Shown here one piece after another: positions 44,122 through 53,007 of a DNA stretch of 64,000 bases. Positions within the stretch are counted from its first letter, which is position 1, and every line of letters starts with the position of its first letter. The notes under the pieces were generated by a model. That model searched no databases, was not told where the DNA came from, and was given only the letters and a program-made list of their open reading frames with translations. The stretch lies in the NCBI RefSeq assembly GCF_012726265.1, contig NZ_JAASAG010000004.1:186001-250000 (forward strand), written 5' to 3'. The position numbers and the translations under genes are program-made. The stretch is from Streptomyces sp. HNM0575 (lineage in GTDB: Bacteria > Actinomycetota > Actinomycetes > Streptomycetales > Streptomycetaceae).

Positions 44122-45065
44122 TGAGCAGCACGCAGGACTCCCGACCGGCCACCGGCCCGGCAGGCTCGACCGGAGCCGCCGAATCCGCCAAGAGCGCGGG
44201 GACCCCCGAGAACGCAGGGCCCCAACAGCCTCCCGCCGTCCGCAGTTTCGTCGCCCTCGGCGACTCCTTCACCGAAGGCATGTCGGACCGACTCCCCGAC
44301 GGCAGCTACCGCGGTTGGGCCGATTTGCTAGCCGCGCGCCTCGCCGCACAGCCGGTCCCGCATGCGGAAGGCACAGGCGAGCCGGACCCCGGCAGTACCG
44401 ACCGGCCGGATCCCGGCGGGGGCTTCCGCTACGCGAACCTCGCCGTACGCGGCAAGCTCATCGCGCAGATCGCAGCCGACCAGGTCGACGCCGCCGCCGC
44501 GATGAACGCCGATCTCGTCACCCTCGTCGGCGGGCTGAACGACACCCTGCGTCCCCGCTGCGACATGGGCAGGGTCCTCGGCGTGCTGGAGGAGTGCGTG
44601 GAGAAGCTGGCGCCCAGCTGCGGCCGGCTGGTGCTGATGCGCAGCCCGGGACGCAACGGCCCGGTGCTGGAGCGCTACCGGGGCCGCATGGAGCGGCTGT
44701 TCGGCTTCATAGACGAGCTGGCTGAGCGGCACGGAGCACTCGTGGTCGACCTCTACGCCGCTCCGTCGCTGGCCGATCCCCGCATGTGGGCCGACGACCG
44801 GCTGCACCTGACGGACGAGGGCCACCAGCGGGTCGCCGAGGCGGTGTGGCAGGGGCTCGGCCACCCCGCCGCCTCCGACTGGCGGGCTCCCCTGGCGCCT
44901 TCTCCGCTCCCGTCGTGGCCCGCCCGCCGCCGGGCCGATCTGCGCTTCGTACGGCAGCATCTGGCGCCGTGGGTCGGGCGGCGGCTGACGGGACGTTCCA
45001 GCGGTGACGGGCGCACGCCGAAGCGTCCGGAGCTGACCCCGCTGGCCTGCGAGAACTCCCCGTAG
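44121..45065 (+). CDS. SGNH/GDSL-family hydrolase
   Basis: The 314-residue esterase/lipase-like enzyme has all blocks: FVALGDSFTEGMSDR (nucleophile Ser, about residue 52), Gly of FRYANLAVRGK, GGLNDTLRP (Asn of block III) and DRLHLTDEGHQRVA (Asp/His). The first 40 residues are Ala/Ser/Gly-rich without a signal peptide, so it is probably cytoplasmic. Upstream features suggest a leaderless mRNA. The substrate is unknown. Confidence 0.9.
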   Translation: MSSTQDSRPATGPAGSTGAAESAKSAGTPENAGPQQPPAVRSFVALGDSFTEGMSDRLPDGSYRGWADLLAARLAAQPVPHAEGTGEPDPGSTDRPDPGGGFRYANLAVRGKLIAQIAADQVDAAAAMNADLVTLVGGLNDTLRPRCDMGRVLGVLEECVEKLAPSCGRLVLMRSPGRNGPVLERYRGRMERLFGFIDELAERHGALVVDLYAAPSLADPRMWADDRLHLTDEGHQRVAEAVWQGLGHPAASDWRAPLAPSPLPSWPARRRADLRFVRQHLAPWVGRRLTGRSSGDGRTPKRPELTPLACENSP

Positions 45066-45084
45066 AGGCCGGGACGCGACCCCG

Positions 45085-45101
45085 TAGAATCGGGCGGTGT
45101 G
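45085..45101 (+). promoter_or_regulatory. -10 element TAGAAT placed for a leaderless purB transcript
   Basis: TAGAAT (45085-45090) is close to the actinobacterial consensus and 8 nt before the purB GTG at 45099; no ribosome-binding site is present. A leaderless mRNA would explain this. Confidence 0.55.
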
Positions 45102-46529
45102 ACTGACAAGCCCCGCATTCCCGACGTCCTCGCCTCGCGTTACGCCTCACCCCAGCTGGCCCGTCTGTGGTCCCCGGAAGAGAAGGTGGTGCTGGAGCGG
45201 CGGCTGTGGCTCGCGGTGCTGCGCGCCCAACGAGACCTCGGTGTCGATGTGCCCGAGCAGGCGGTCGCCGACTACGAGCGGGTGGCCGGGGACGTCGACC
45301 TGGCCTCCATCGCGGAACGGGAGAGGGTCACCCGGCACGATGTGAAGGCCCGCATCGAGGAGTTCAACGCGCTGGCCGGGCACGAGCACGTGCACAAGGG
45401 CATGACCTCGCGTGATCTGACGGAGAACGTCGAGCAGTTGCAGATCCGGCTCTCGCTGGAGGCGGCCCGCGACCGCACCGTCGCCCTGCTGGCGCGTCTG
45501 GCCCGGCTGGCCGGTGAGCACGCCGGGCTGGTGGTCACCGGGCGTTCGCACAACGTGGCGGCACAGGCCACCACCCTCGGCAAGCGCTTCGCCACGGCGG
45601 CCGACGAACTCCTCGTCGCCTACGAGCGGTTGACACAGCTCCTGGCGCGCTATCCGCTGCGCGGCATCAAGGGCCCGGTCGGCACCTCGCAGGACATGCT
45701 CGACCTGCTCGGCGGCGACGAGGACAAGCTGGACGAGCTGGAGCGCAGGGTCGCCTCCCATCTCGGCTTCGCCCACTCCTTCACCTCGGTGGGCCAGGTC
45801 TATCCGCGCTCCCTCGACCACGACGCGGTCGGCTCGCTGGTCCAACTGGCCGCCGCGCCCTCGTCGCTGGCGAAGACGATCCGGCTCATGGCCGGGCAGG
45901 AGCTGGTGACCGAGGGGTTCAAGGAGGGGCAGGTCGGTTCCTCCGCGATGCCGCACAAGATGAACACCCGCTCCTGCGAGCGCGTCAACGGGCTGATGGT
46001 CGTGCTGCGCGGATACGCCTCGATGACGGGCGAACTCGCCGGCGACCAGTGGAACGAGGGCGATGTGTCGTGCTCCGTCGTGCGGCGGGTGGCGCTGCCC
46101 GACGCCTTCTTCGCCTTCGACGGGCTGATGGAGACCGTACTCACGGTGCTTGAGGAGTTCGGCACGTTCCCGGCCGTGGTGGAGCGCGAGCTGGACCGCT
46201 ACCTTCCGTTCCTCGCCACCACGAAGGTGCTCATGGCGTCGGTACGGGGCGGAGTCGGCCGGGAGGCCGCGCACGAGGCCATCAAGGAGCACGCCGTCGC
46301 CTCCGCGCTGGCGCTGCGTGCGGGCGCCGAGCGCAACGAGCTGCTGGAACGGCTGGCCTCCGACGAGCGGATCCCGCTCGGCCAGGCGGAGTTGACGGCC
46401 CTCATGGACGACAGGCTCGCCTTCACCGGCGCCGCCGCCCGCCAGACCGGCGCGGTGATCGCCCGTATCGAGGAGATCACGAAGGAGCACCCCGAGGCCG
46501 CCGCTTACGTTCCGGAGGCGATCCTCTGA
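45099..46529 (+). CDS. purB: Adenylosuccinate lyase
   Basis: PurB cleaves SAICAR and adenylosuccinate, releasing fumarate, in purine synthesis. The 476-residue protein carries the fumarase-superfamily signature GSSAMPHKMNTRSCE (catalytic Ser loop, about 285-299), the KGMTSRDLTEN and SHNVAAQATTLGKRFA substrate segments, and GPVGTSQDML. The GTG at 45099 gives VTDKPRIPDVLASRYASP, the conserved start. The mug remnant follows about 40 bp downstream. Confidence 0.96.
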   Translation: MTDKPRIPDVLASRYASPQLARLWSPEEKVVLERRLWLAVLRAQRDLGVDVPEQAVADYERVAGDVDLASIAERERVTRHDVKARIEEFNALAGHEHVHKGMTSRDLTENVEQLQIRLSLEAARDRTVALLARLARLAGEHAGLVVTGRSHNVAAQATTLGKRFATAADELLVAYERLTQLLARYPLRGIKGPVGTSQDMLDLLGGDEDKLDELERRVASHLGFAHSFTSVGQVYPRSLDHDAVGSLVQLAAAPSSLAKTIRLMAGQELVTEGFKEGQVGSSAMPHKMNTRSCERVNGLMVVLRGYASMTGELAGDQWNEGDVSCSVVRRVALPDAFFAFDGLMETVLTVLEEFGTFPAVVERELDRYLPFLATTKVLMASVRGGVGREAAHEAIKEHAVASALALRAGAERNELLERLASDERIPLGQAELTALMDDRLAFTGAAARQTGAVIARIEEITKEHPEAAAYVPEAIL

Positions 46530-46570
46530 CACGGCGCGCGCCCCACCCGCCCCGTTCGCTCCGCCGGGAG

Positions 46571-47037
46571 GTGCCTGCGGGGGAAAAGCTGGAGGCGGCC
46601 CGCGAGAGGCTCGTTCCGGATGTGCCGCGGACGGGCTGCGGGTGCTGTTCTGCGGCATCAACCCGGGTCTGATGTCTGCGGCCACGGGGCTCGGCATCAC
46701 CAACGTCGTGGAGCGGGCCGGCGCGCGGGCCGACGAGTTGAGCGCCGAGGAGTACCGCGAGGGCGGCAGGGCCCTGGAGCGCAAGGTGGCGCGGCTGCGG
46801 CCGCAGTGGCCGGCCGTGGTGGGAGTGACGGCCTACCGTACGGCTTTCGGCGAGCGGACCGCTCAAGTCGGCCCGCAGGAGCGGCGGATGGGCGGTACGC
46901 GGGTCTGGGTGCTGCCCGACCCGAGCGGGCTCAACGCGCACTGGACGCCGCAGACCATGGCCGAGGAGTACGCCCGGCTACGGCAGGCAGCCGCAGACGC
47001 CGGGCACGCGCCGTCCCCGGACCCTCGCATGCGGTGA
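46571..47037 (+). pseudogene. mug: Decayed mug (G/U mismatch-specific DNA glycosylase) gene
   Basis: The 5' part reads EKLEAARERLVPDV in one frame (from a GTG at 46571). The rest continues as ADGLRVLFCGINPGLMSAAT in another frame, so one base is missing between about 46624 and 46630. In addition GINPGLMSAATG is joined directly to LGITNVVERAGARADEL, whereas intact homologs have about 35 residues between (the FAxPxNRFW loop and following helix). The end (VGPQERRMGGTRVWVLPDPSGLNAHW) is normal. A downstream GTG at 46642 could express only an incomplete fold. The enzyme would have removed uracil or thymine from G mismatches. Confidence 0.82.
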
Positions 47038-47053
47038 GGTCCGAACCGGGCGG

Positions 47054-47494
47054 CTACGGCGGGTCGTTGACGGTGACGGCGGCGATCAGCTGGAGCGGCA
47101 GCTCGGGGCCCTGACGCGAGACGCCCACGGCGATCCACCTGCCCTCCGCCCACCACAGCTCCACGTAGGGGACCGAGCCGCACAGCGTCCGCCACGGCTC
47201 GGGTATCTCCTCCCCTTCCTCGCTCCGCAGCAGCGCGCCGCCGAGGCCGACGAGCTGCGGCTCGCCCCAGCGGCCGGTCAGCAGCCCGCACAACGCCCCG
47301 CACTCCGCCTCGTACTGCTCCTCGGCGGCGGGACGTGCCGTGCCGTCGTCCTCCCAGAACTCCTCGCTCGTGGCCAGCTCCACGGTGTGGTAGCCGGGCC
47401 CGCTCACCACGTGGACGTCGCGGCGGGGCCGGGCGGGGAAGTCGCGGGCCCGTAACCGGTCTATCGTGGCGAGGTGCCCGGCGAGGTCGCTCAT
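47054..47494 (-). CDS. Uncharacterised 146-residue protein
   Basis: A soluble protein starting MSDLAGHLATIDRLRARDFP and including GPGYHTVELATSEEFWEDDG, LTGRWGEPQLVGLGGALL and VPYVELWWAEGRWIAVGVSR. It looks like a folded alpha/beta protein conserved in Streptomyces, but I do not know a family name or function. It is convergent with the mug remnant (17-bp gap) and divergent from the ROK gene. The start chosen is the ATG at 47494 with GGGAGC just upstream. Confidence 0.75.
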   Translation of the reverse strand: MSDLAGHLATIDRLRARDFPARPRRDVHVVSGPGYHTVELATSEEFWEDDGTARPAAEEQYEAECGALCGLLTGRWGEPQLVGLGGALLRSEEGEEIPEPWRTLCGSVPYVELWWAEGRWIAVGVSRQGPELPLQLIAAVTVNDPP

Positions 47495-47682
47495 GCTCCC
47501 AGTAAACCCTCCGGCACCGACAGCCATCTCCCCCAGGTCCGGCGGCAGTTCAGGCCGGACGAGGCGGAAGCGCACCGGACTTCGGCCGGGCGCCCGGCGG
47601 CATCGCCTGCGACCGACCCCGTACTCGCGGTAACCGCGGGCACCGGATACCATCCGGCCAGGGCACAGGCAGGGAGGCGGAC

Positions 47683-48849
47683 TTGACGCGGCTCTCGGGC
47701 AGAGACCCTTCTCTGCTGCGACGGATCAACTCCACGGCCGTGCTGCGCGTACTGCGTTCGCGGTTCGGCCAGGCTGCGCCGACGCTCACCGACCTGGCGC
47801 AGGCCACCGAGCTGTCCCGCCCCACCGTTGAAGGCGTCATCGAGGGCCTCGTCGACGCGGGCCTCGCGACGGAGGCCGAGAGCGAGAGCCCGGGCGGCGC
47901 CGAACACGCCGCGCGGCGGGGACGTCCCGCGCGCCGCTTCCGCTTCCGCGCCGAGGCCGGACACGCGATCGGTGTCGAGATCGGGGCCCACCGGATCGCG
48001 GCGGTGATCTCCGACCTCACGGGAGCGCTAGCAGGCACGGTCACGCAGGACGTCGGCGAGGAGGCCCCCGCCGGCGAGCGCCTCGCGCAGGCGCAGAGCA
48101 CCGTCGCCGAACTCATCCGCGTCAGCGGCGTGGACTGCGACTCGCTGCGCGCCGTCGGCGTGGGCACCCCGGGCATCGTCGAGGCCGACGGCACCGTACG
48201 GCTGAGCACGGCGCTGCCCGGCTGGACGGGCCTGGCGCTCGGCGAGAGGCTGCGGGACGCGGCGTTCGGCTGCCCGGTCATCGTCGAGAACGACGCCAAC
48301 GCCGGTGTCGTCGCGGAGCGTTGGCAGGGCGCGGCGGCGGGCGCCGAGGACGTCGTGATGGTGCTCGTGGGGCTCAGCCCGGGTGCGGGCTCGCTGATCG
48401 GCGGCCGGCTGCACCGCGGATTCGGCGGCGCCGCGGGCGAGATCGGCGCGCTGCATCTGCTGGGCCGTGAGGCGACGCCTGAGCGGCTGCTGTCGACCAC
48501 CGGCGAGCCGCTGCACCCGCTGGACGAGACGGCCGTGGCGCGGGTGTTCGCGCTGGCGCGGGCGGGTGACGAGCGCGCGGAGCGTGCCGTGGAGCGCTTC
48601 TTGCAGCGGCTGGTGCACGACGTGGCGGCGCTCGTGCTGGCCCTCGACCCGGAACTCGTGGTGGTCGGCGGCTGGGCGTCCGGCCTGGACGACGTACTGG
48701 AGCCGCTGCGGGGCGAGTTGGAGCGCTACTGTCTGCGCGCGCCGCGCGTCGCCCTGTCGGAGCTGGGCGAGGCGGCGGTGGCGACTGGTGCGCTGCGGCT
48801 CGCTCTCGACGAGGTCGAGAGCGAGCTCTTCAGCGTCAGACTCGACTGA
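47683..48849 (+). CDS. ROK-family transcriptional regulator
   Basis: The 388-residue protein has an N-terminal winged helix (RRINSTAVLRVLRSRFGQAA; TDLAQATELSRPTVEGVIEG) and a ROK sugar-kinase-like domain (HAIGVEIGAHRIAAVISDL; PVIVENDANAGVVAERW; GGAAGEIGALHLLG). The ROK zinc motif CxCGxxGC that should follow GEIG is absent, so it is a zinc-less member, probably a sugar-responsive regulator and not an active kinase. TTG 47683 has GGGAGGCGGA upstream. Its 3' end overlaps the convergent GntR gene by 14 bp. Confidence 0.9.
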   Translation: MTRLSGRDPSLLRRINSTAVLRVLRSRFGQAAPTLTDLAQATELSRPTVEGVIEGLVDAGLATEAESESPGGAEHAARRGRPARRFRFRAEAGHAIGVEIGAHRIAAVISDLTGALAGTVTQDVGEEAPAGERLAQAQSTVAELIRVSGVDCDSLRAVGVGTPGIVEADGTVRLSTALPGWTGLALGERLRDAAFGCPVIVENDANAGVVAERWQGAAAGAEDVVMVLVGLSPGAGSLIGGRLHRGFGGAAGEIGALHLLGREATPERLLSTTGEPLHPLDETAVARVFALARAGDERAERAVERFLQRLVHDVAALVLALDPELVVVGGWASGLDDVLEPLRGELERYCLRAPRVALSELGEAAVATGALRLALDEVESELFSVRLD

Positions 48850-49642
48850 AGCGGGCCGCCGGGCGGTGCCGCCGGGGCGCTGCCGGTGCGGCGGTCTCCG
48901 CGGCCGGCCGCACGGGCTCGGGCCTCCGGTCGCCGAAGGTGAGCCGGCAGGTGTCGGCGCGGTAGGTGGAGACCGAGACGGCTGCGACCGCGCCGTGCGA
49001 GAAGTAGCTGGTGGTGACGACCAGTACGGGCGCTCCCGGCAGCCGGTCGAGCTGGCGTGCGTCGTCGGCGCGTGCGGAGCCCAGCTCCACCGTCCGCTCC
49101 TGGCCGTGGAGTTCGAGGCGGTGCAGCTCGCGCAGCACGGCACGGCCGCGTGCCGTGTCGCCCGAGGAGTCCGCGTCGGGCAGGCCGGGGACCGACGAGT
49201 GCGGTACGTAGAGCAGTTCACCGGCGACCGGATGGCCGTGCGTCATGCGCGTGCGCCGTACGGCGTGGACCGGCTGGTCGCCGTCCTGCCCGAGCAGCGC
49301 GGCCACGCTGGCGGGCGGCGCCGTCTCCTCGCTCTCGCCGGTCTGCCACGCGTCGTCCGGGCTGCCAGGCCACGTCTGCTCCGACCCTCCGACCTCCACG
49401 CCGAAGCGCGGCGGCGCGACGGTCGTGCCGACTCCGCGGCGGCGCTGGAGGCGGCCTTCGAGCTCGAGCTGCTCCAGGGCCTGCCGGAGGGTGGCGCGGG
49501 CGACGCCGAAACGGGCTGCCAGCTCACGCTCGTTGGGCAGGATCTCGCCGACCTCGAACTCGGAGTCCAGCGCGTCCGACAGCACGGTCTTCAGGTGCCA
49601 GTACTTCGGCTCCGGCACCGCGTCCAGCTGTGAAGTCCCCAC
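48836..49642 (-). CDS. GntR-family regulator with a UTRA domain (HutC/DasR subfamily)
   Basis: The 268-residue protein has the GntR winged helix (GEILPNERELAARFGVARATLRQALEQLELEGRLQRRRGVGTTV, about 32-75) and a UTRA ligand domain (HAVRRTRMTHGHPVAGELLYV; PVLVVTTSYFSHGAVAAVSV). The tail after residue 240 is Ala/Arg/Pro-rich. HutC-type members respond to sugar phosphates or small acids. GTG 49642 with GGAG 5 nt before. A perfect TTGGTCAAGACCAA palindrome lies upstream, matching the DasR-like operator style. Confidence 0.92.
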   Translation of the reverse strand: MGTSQLDAVPEPKYWHLKTVLSDALDSEFEVGEILPNERELAARFGVARATLRQALEQLELEGRLQRRRGVGTTVAPPRFGVEVGGSEQTWPGSPDDAWQTGESEETAPPASVAALLGQDGDQPVHAVRRTRMTHGHPVAGELLYVPHSSVPGLPDADSSGDTARGRAVLRELHRLELHGQERTVELGSARADDARQLDRLPGAPVLVVTTSYFSHGAVAAVSVSTYRADTCRLTFGDRRPEPVRPAAETAAPAAPRRHRPAARFSRV

Positions 49643-49753
49643 TGTGGCTCCCGCCTCTCCCCTGCGTCGGCCGGCCCGCGTCGCGGGGCGGCATTATGCG
49701 TGCTTGTTTTTTAAAGGTCCTTGCGTATGGCGACCTTAAGGGGACCTTAGGAG

Positions 49754-49767
49754 TTGGTCAAGACCAA
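49754..49767. promoter_or_regulatory. DasR-like palindrome TTGGTCAAGACCAA
   Basis: The perfect 14-bp palindrome shares TGGTC-N2-GACCA with the DasR dre consensus. It lies between the divergent GntR/UTRA and SDR genes, 112 bp from the former and 93 bp from the latter. Related GACCTTAAGG/GGACCTTAGG half-sites precede it at 49732-49750. Confidence 0.65.
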
Positions 49768-49859
49768 TATGGGATCGATGGGTGTGCAGCGGGCGCTCCG
49801 AGTGTAATGATCGATCATCGCTCAGCAACCTGGCTTCGGCAGCAGAAGTGGGGAATCCA

Positions 49860-50615
49860 ATGGCACAGGGGCAGCGGGTCACGGTCGTCACGGGCGGGAG
49901 CCGCGGAATCGGCGCGGCCGTCGCCGTACGGCTGGCCCGGGAGGGCCACCACGTGGCGATCGGTTACGAGCGCTCCCACGAGGCGGCCGAGGAGACCGCA
50001 CGGGCGGTGCGCGCCGAGGGCGTACTGGCGCTGCCGGTGCGGATGGACACCAGCGTCGAGCGCGACGTGGACCGGCTCTTCGACACCGCGCGCGAGCAAC
50101 TCGGCCCCGTGACGGGGCTGGTGAACAACGCCGGAGTCAGCGGGCCCCTGGGGCGTTTCACCGAGACGCCCACCGATGTGATGCGCCGCGTCCTCGATGT
50201 GAACGTGCTGGGCGCGCTGTTGTGCTCACGGCGTGCGCTGCGTGAGATGTCGACGGCGTACGGCGGTCACGGCGGCTGTGTGGTCAGCGTCTCGTCCGGG
50301 GCGGCGACGCTGGGCGCACCCGGCGAGTATGTGCACTACGCCGCGTCGAAGGCGGCGCTCGACGCGATGACGGTCGGCCTGGCCAAGGAGTTCGGGCCGG
50401 AGGGCGTACGCGTCAACTCCGTGCAGCCCGGGGCCGTGCTCACGGACATGCACGCCACGATGGGCGACCCCGAACGGCCGTGGAAGAAGGCCGAGTCGAT
50501 CCCGCTGCGCCGCCCCGGCGAGCCCGGGGAGATCGCGGCCGCGGTGGCGTGGCTGCTGTCGGACGAGGCGTCGTTCACGAACGGGGCGGTGCTCAGGGTC
50601 GCGGGCGGGGCCTGA
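49860..50615 (+). CDS. SDR-family oxidoreductase
   Basis: The 251-residue classical SDR has the cofactor motif VVTGGSRGIGAAVAVRL (about 9-25), LVNNAGVSGPLG, the catalytic Ser in VVSVSSGAATLG, the YxxxK pair in YVHYAASKAALD (about 156-167) and PGAVLTDMHA. Arg/Tyr after the second strand (IGYERS) suggest NADP(H). The substrate is unknown. ATG 49860. It is divergent from the GntR regulator, which may control it through the palindrome between them. Confidence 0.92.
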   Translation: MAQGQRVTVVTGGSRGIGAAVAVRLAREGHHVAIGYERSHEAAEETARAVRAEGVLALPVRMDTSVERDVDRLFDTAREQLGPVTGLVNNAGVSGPLGRFTETPTDVMRRVLDVNVLGALLCSRRALREMSTAYGGHGGCVVSVSSGAATLGAPGEYVHYAASKAALDAMTVGLAKEFGPEGVRVNSVQPGAVLTDMHATMGDPERPWKKAESIPLRRPGEPGEIAAAVAWLLSDEASFTNGAVLRVAGGA

Positions 50616-50748
50616 GCGCGGGAGGGGGACCACGGCTGCCGGGACCGCCCGGTACCGGCTCCCGTCTCCCGGCTCCGACCCCGGCTCCCGGGCACGGCCC
50701 GCGCTCAGGCGCCGCGGCGTCGCGAGCGCACACTCACCGCCCAGGTGC

Positions 50749-51642
50749 TTACGGCGCGGTCAGATGCGCCAGCTTGTCCGGGTTCGCCACCAGATACACG
50801 CTCTGGATCCGCCCGCCGGCCACGTCCAGGACCATCACCGCCGACGCCTTGCCGCCGATCGAACCGATCATCGCCGGCGCGCCGTTGAGCTCCGTGAGCG
50901 CGAAGTCCAGGTCCGCCGCGCCCTGCCGGCCGATCGCCGCCATGAACCGCCCGACCTTCGCGGACGAAGTGATCGTGCGCAGCGGGGCCTTGGCCTTGCC
51001 GCCGCCGTCGCCGACGAGGCGGGCGTCGGGTGCGAGCAGTTCCAGCAGGCCGTCGATGTCACCGCGGGACGCGGCGTCGAGGAAGCGCCGGGTCAGCTCC
51101 CGCTGCTGTACGGGATCGACCTCGTAGCGGGGTGTGCGTTCCGCCACGTGCGTACGGGCACGGGTGGCGAGCTGCCGTACCGCGGCTGTAGTGCGGTCGA
51201 GGACGGCGGCGATCTCCTCGTGCGGGAACCCGAAGGCCTCGCGGAGCACGAAAACCGCACGCTCCAGCGGGGAGAGGGACTCCAGCACCACCAGGACGGC
51301 GAGGGAGACCGACTCGGTCAGCATCGCGCGCTCGGCGCCGTCCGGTACGGGCTCGGCGCGTACGTCGGTGGGCAGCGGCTCGGGCAGCCACGGGCCGACA
51401 TAGGTCTCGCGGCGGGCCTGTGCGGAGCGAAGCCGGTCCAGAGCGAGCCGGGTGGCGATGCGCACGAGGAACGCCCGTGGCTCGCGCACCGTTCCGCGGT
51501 CGGCGGAGGCCCAGCGCAGCCAGGTGTCCTGGACGACGTCCTCGGCGTCGGCCACGCGGCCCAGCATGCGGTAGGCCACGCCCAGCAGCACCGGCCGGTG
51601 TTCCTCGAAGACCGCGGTCCCGTCGCTCTGTCCGTCGTCCAC
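50749..51642 (-). CDS. ECF41-group RNA polymerase sigma factor (SigJ-like)
   Basis: The 297-residue protein has sigma region 2 (PVLLGVAYRMLGRVADAEDVVQDTWLRW) and region 4 (LSPLERAVFVLREAFGFPHEEIAAVL), then a fused SnoaL-like C-terminal domain. The ECF41 hallmarks are all here: WLPEPLP between the domains, DGGGK (about 216-220) and NPDKL at the end. In this group the extension tunes sigma activity in place of a separate anti-sigma factor. The usual COE/DoxX-type partner gene is not adjacent; the divergent neighbour is an alpha/beta hydrolase. The start is GTG 51642. Confidence 0.93.
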   Translation of the reverse strand: MDDGQSDGTAVFEEHRPVLLGVAYRMLGRVADAEDVVQDTWLRWASADRGTVREPRAFLVRIATRLALDRLRSAQARRETYVGPWLPEPLPTDVRAEPVPDGAERAMLTESVSLAVLVVLESLSPLERAVFVLREAFGFPHEEIAAVLDRTTAAVRQLATRARTHVAERTPRYEVDPVQQRELTRRFLDAASRGDIDGLLELLAPDARLVGDGGGKAKAPLRTITSSAKVGRFMAAIGRQGAADLDFALTELNGAPAMIGSIGGKASAVMVLDVAGGRIQSVYLVANPDKLAHLTAP

Positions 51643-51866
51643 GGGGCCATGATGTCACCCGGTGCCGCGCTCTCCCCGGCCGCGTCCGCCGGTCGCGGGG
51701 GCCCAACGGGGCTTCCACGAAGGGCATCCTGCTGACATCGTGTCTACGGACGGTGGGCTTCGCCGCCCGGGCCTTCCGTTGCTCCGGCCTCCGCCGCCCC
51801 GGTGTGCGGGCGTGCCGGTGCCCCGGTGTCCTGACGTACGAGTACGAGATCCCCGAGGAGTGGACC

Positions 51867-52754
51867 ATGACCGCCGTCGCCTCCCCCCACCCGCCGGTGC
51901 CGCCCACCGAGTCGTTCGTGCACGTCGCCCCCGCGGGCGAACGGCCCGGATTCGACCTCGCCTACGAGCGGCGCGGCAGCGGCGAGCCCGTCGTGCTGCT
52001 GCACGGCATCGGGCACCACTGGCAGGCGTGGGAGCCGGTGCTGAGCATCCTCGCCGCCTCGTGCGAGGTGATCGCCGTCGACCTGCCGGGCTTCGGCGCC
52101 TCACCGCAGCTCCCGGACGGCGTCTCGTACGAACTGGACAGCGTCATACCGCTGTTGGGCGACGCGCTGTCCGCACTCGGCCTTGAGCGCCCGCACGTGG
52201 TGGGCAACTCCCTGGGCGGCCTGCTCGCGCTGGAGCTGGCGCAGCGCGGGTACACCCGCTCGGTGACGGCTCTCTCCCCCGCCGGGTTCTGGAACGGCGC
52301 GGAGCGGCGCTACGCGTACGCCGTGTTGCTGGGGATGCGAGCCGGCGCGAAGGGCATCCCCGACGGGATGCTGCACCGGATGGCGCGCACCGCCGTGGGA
52401 CGCGCGGCGCTCACGAGCACCATCTACGCCCGGCCTGGCCGCCGTTCGCCGGAGGCGGTGGTGGCCGAGACGCGCTCGATGCGCGCCGCGACAGGGTTCG
52501 CGCCCACGCTGAAGGTGGGCCGCAGCCCGGATGTGATCTTCGACCGGGACATCCCGGACGTGCCGGTGACGATCGGCTGGGGCGAGAAGGACCGGCTGCT
52601 GCTGCGCCGTCAGGCCACGCGCGCCAAGAAGGCGATTCCCGGGGCCCGTCTGGTGCCGCTGCCGGGCTGCGGGCACGTGCCGATGAACGACGATCCCGCG
52701 CTGGTGGCGCAGCTGGTGCTGGAGACGGTGCGCGCCTCCGAACCGGCTGCCTGA
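51867..52754 (+). CDS. Alpha/beta-fold hydrolase
   Basis: The 295-residue hydrolase has oxyanion motif LLHGIGHHWQAWEP, nucleophile elbow VVGNSLGGLLAL (Ser about 115), an acid in the VTIGWGEKDRLLL segment and His in LPGCGHVPMNDDPALV. Cytosolic, no signal peptide; ester or C-C bond hydrolysis cannot be told apart. ATG 51867 follows GAGGAG. It is divergent from the ECF41 gene, so it may belong to that sigma factor's target set. A strong hairpin follows. Confidence 0.9.
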   Translation: MTAVASPHPPVPPTESFVHVAPAGERPGFDLAYERRGSGEPVVLLHGIGHHWQAWEPVLSILAASCEVIAVDLPGFGASPQLPDGVSYELDSVIPLLGDALSALGLERPHVVGNSLGGLLALELAQRGYTRSVTALSPAGFWNGAERRYAYAVLLGMRAGAKGIPDGMLHRMARTAVGRAALTSTIYARPGRRSPEAVVAETRSMRAATGFAPTLKVGRSPDVIFDRDIPDVPVTIGWGEKDRLLLRRQATRAKKAIPGARLVPLPGCGHVPMNDDPALVAQLVLETVRASEPAA

Positions 52755-52816
52755 CCGGCCGCCTGAACCACCGGGCGGCGCGCATCTCCTGAGCCGGTAC
52801 GGCCGGTTCGCACGGC

Positions 52817-52849
52817 CGAGGGGCCCGGCAGCGGATGCCGGGCCCCTCG
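52817..52849 (+). terminator. Hairpin terminator, 14-bp perfect stem
   Basis: CGAGGGGCCCGGCA (52817-52830) pairs with 52836-52849 around a 5-nt loop, about 60 bp after the alpha/beta hydrolase stop. Confidence 0.9.
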
Positions 52850-53007
52850 CCGCGTCCAACGCCCCGTGTTCAGCGGCCCGTTGCGTCCCACGACCCGCCG
52901 CGTTCAGCCGACCGCCGCGGTCCTGCCCGCTCCTTGTCCGGCCACGGGCCGGTCATGGGCCCGGCACCGGACCGCACCGCGAAGTGGGCCTGGAAATGGG
53001 TCTGAAG

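Noticed and set aside
50611..50709. Long-range inverted repeat CCTGAGCGCGGG ... CCCGCGCTCAGG
   Set aside because: The 12-bp arms are 75 nt apart and one includes the SDR stop codon. The loop is too long for a confident terminator call.
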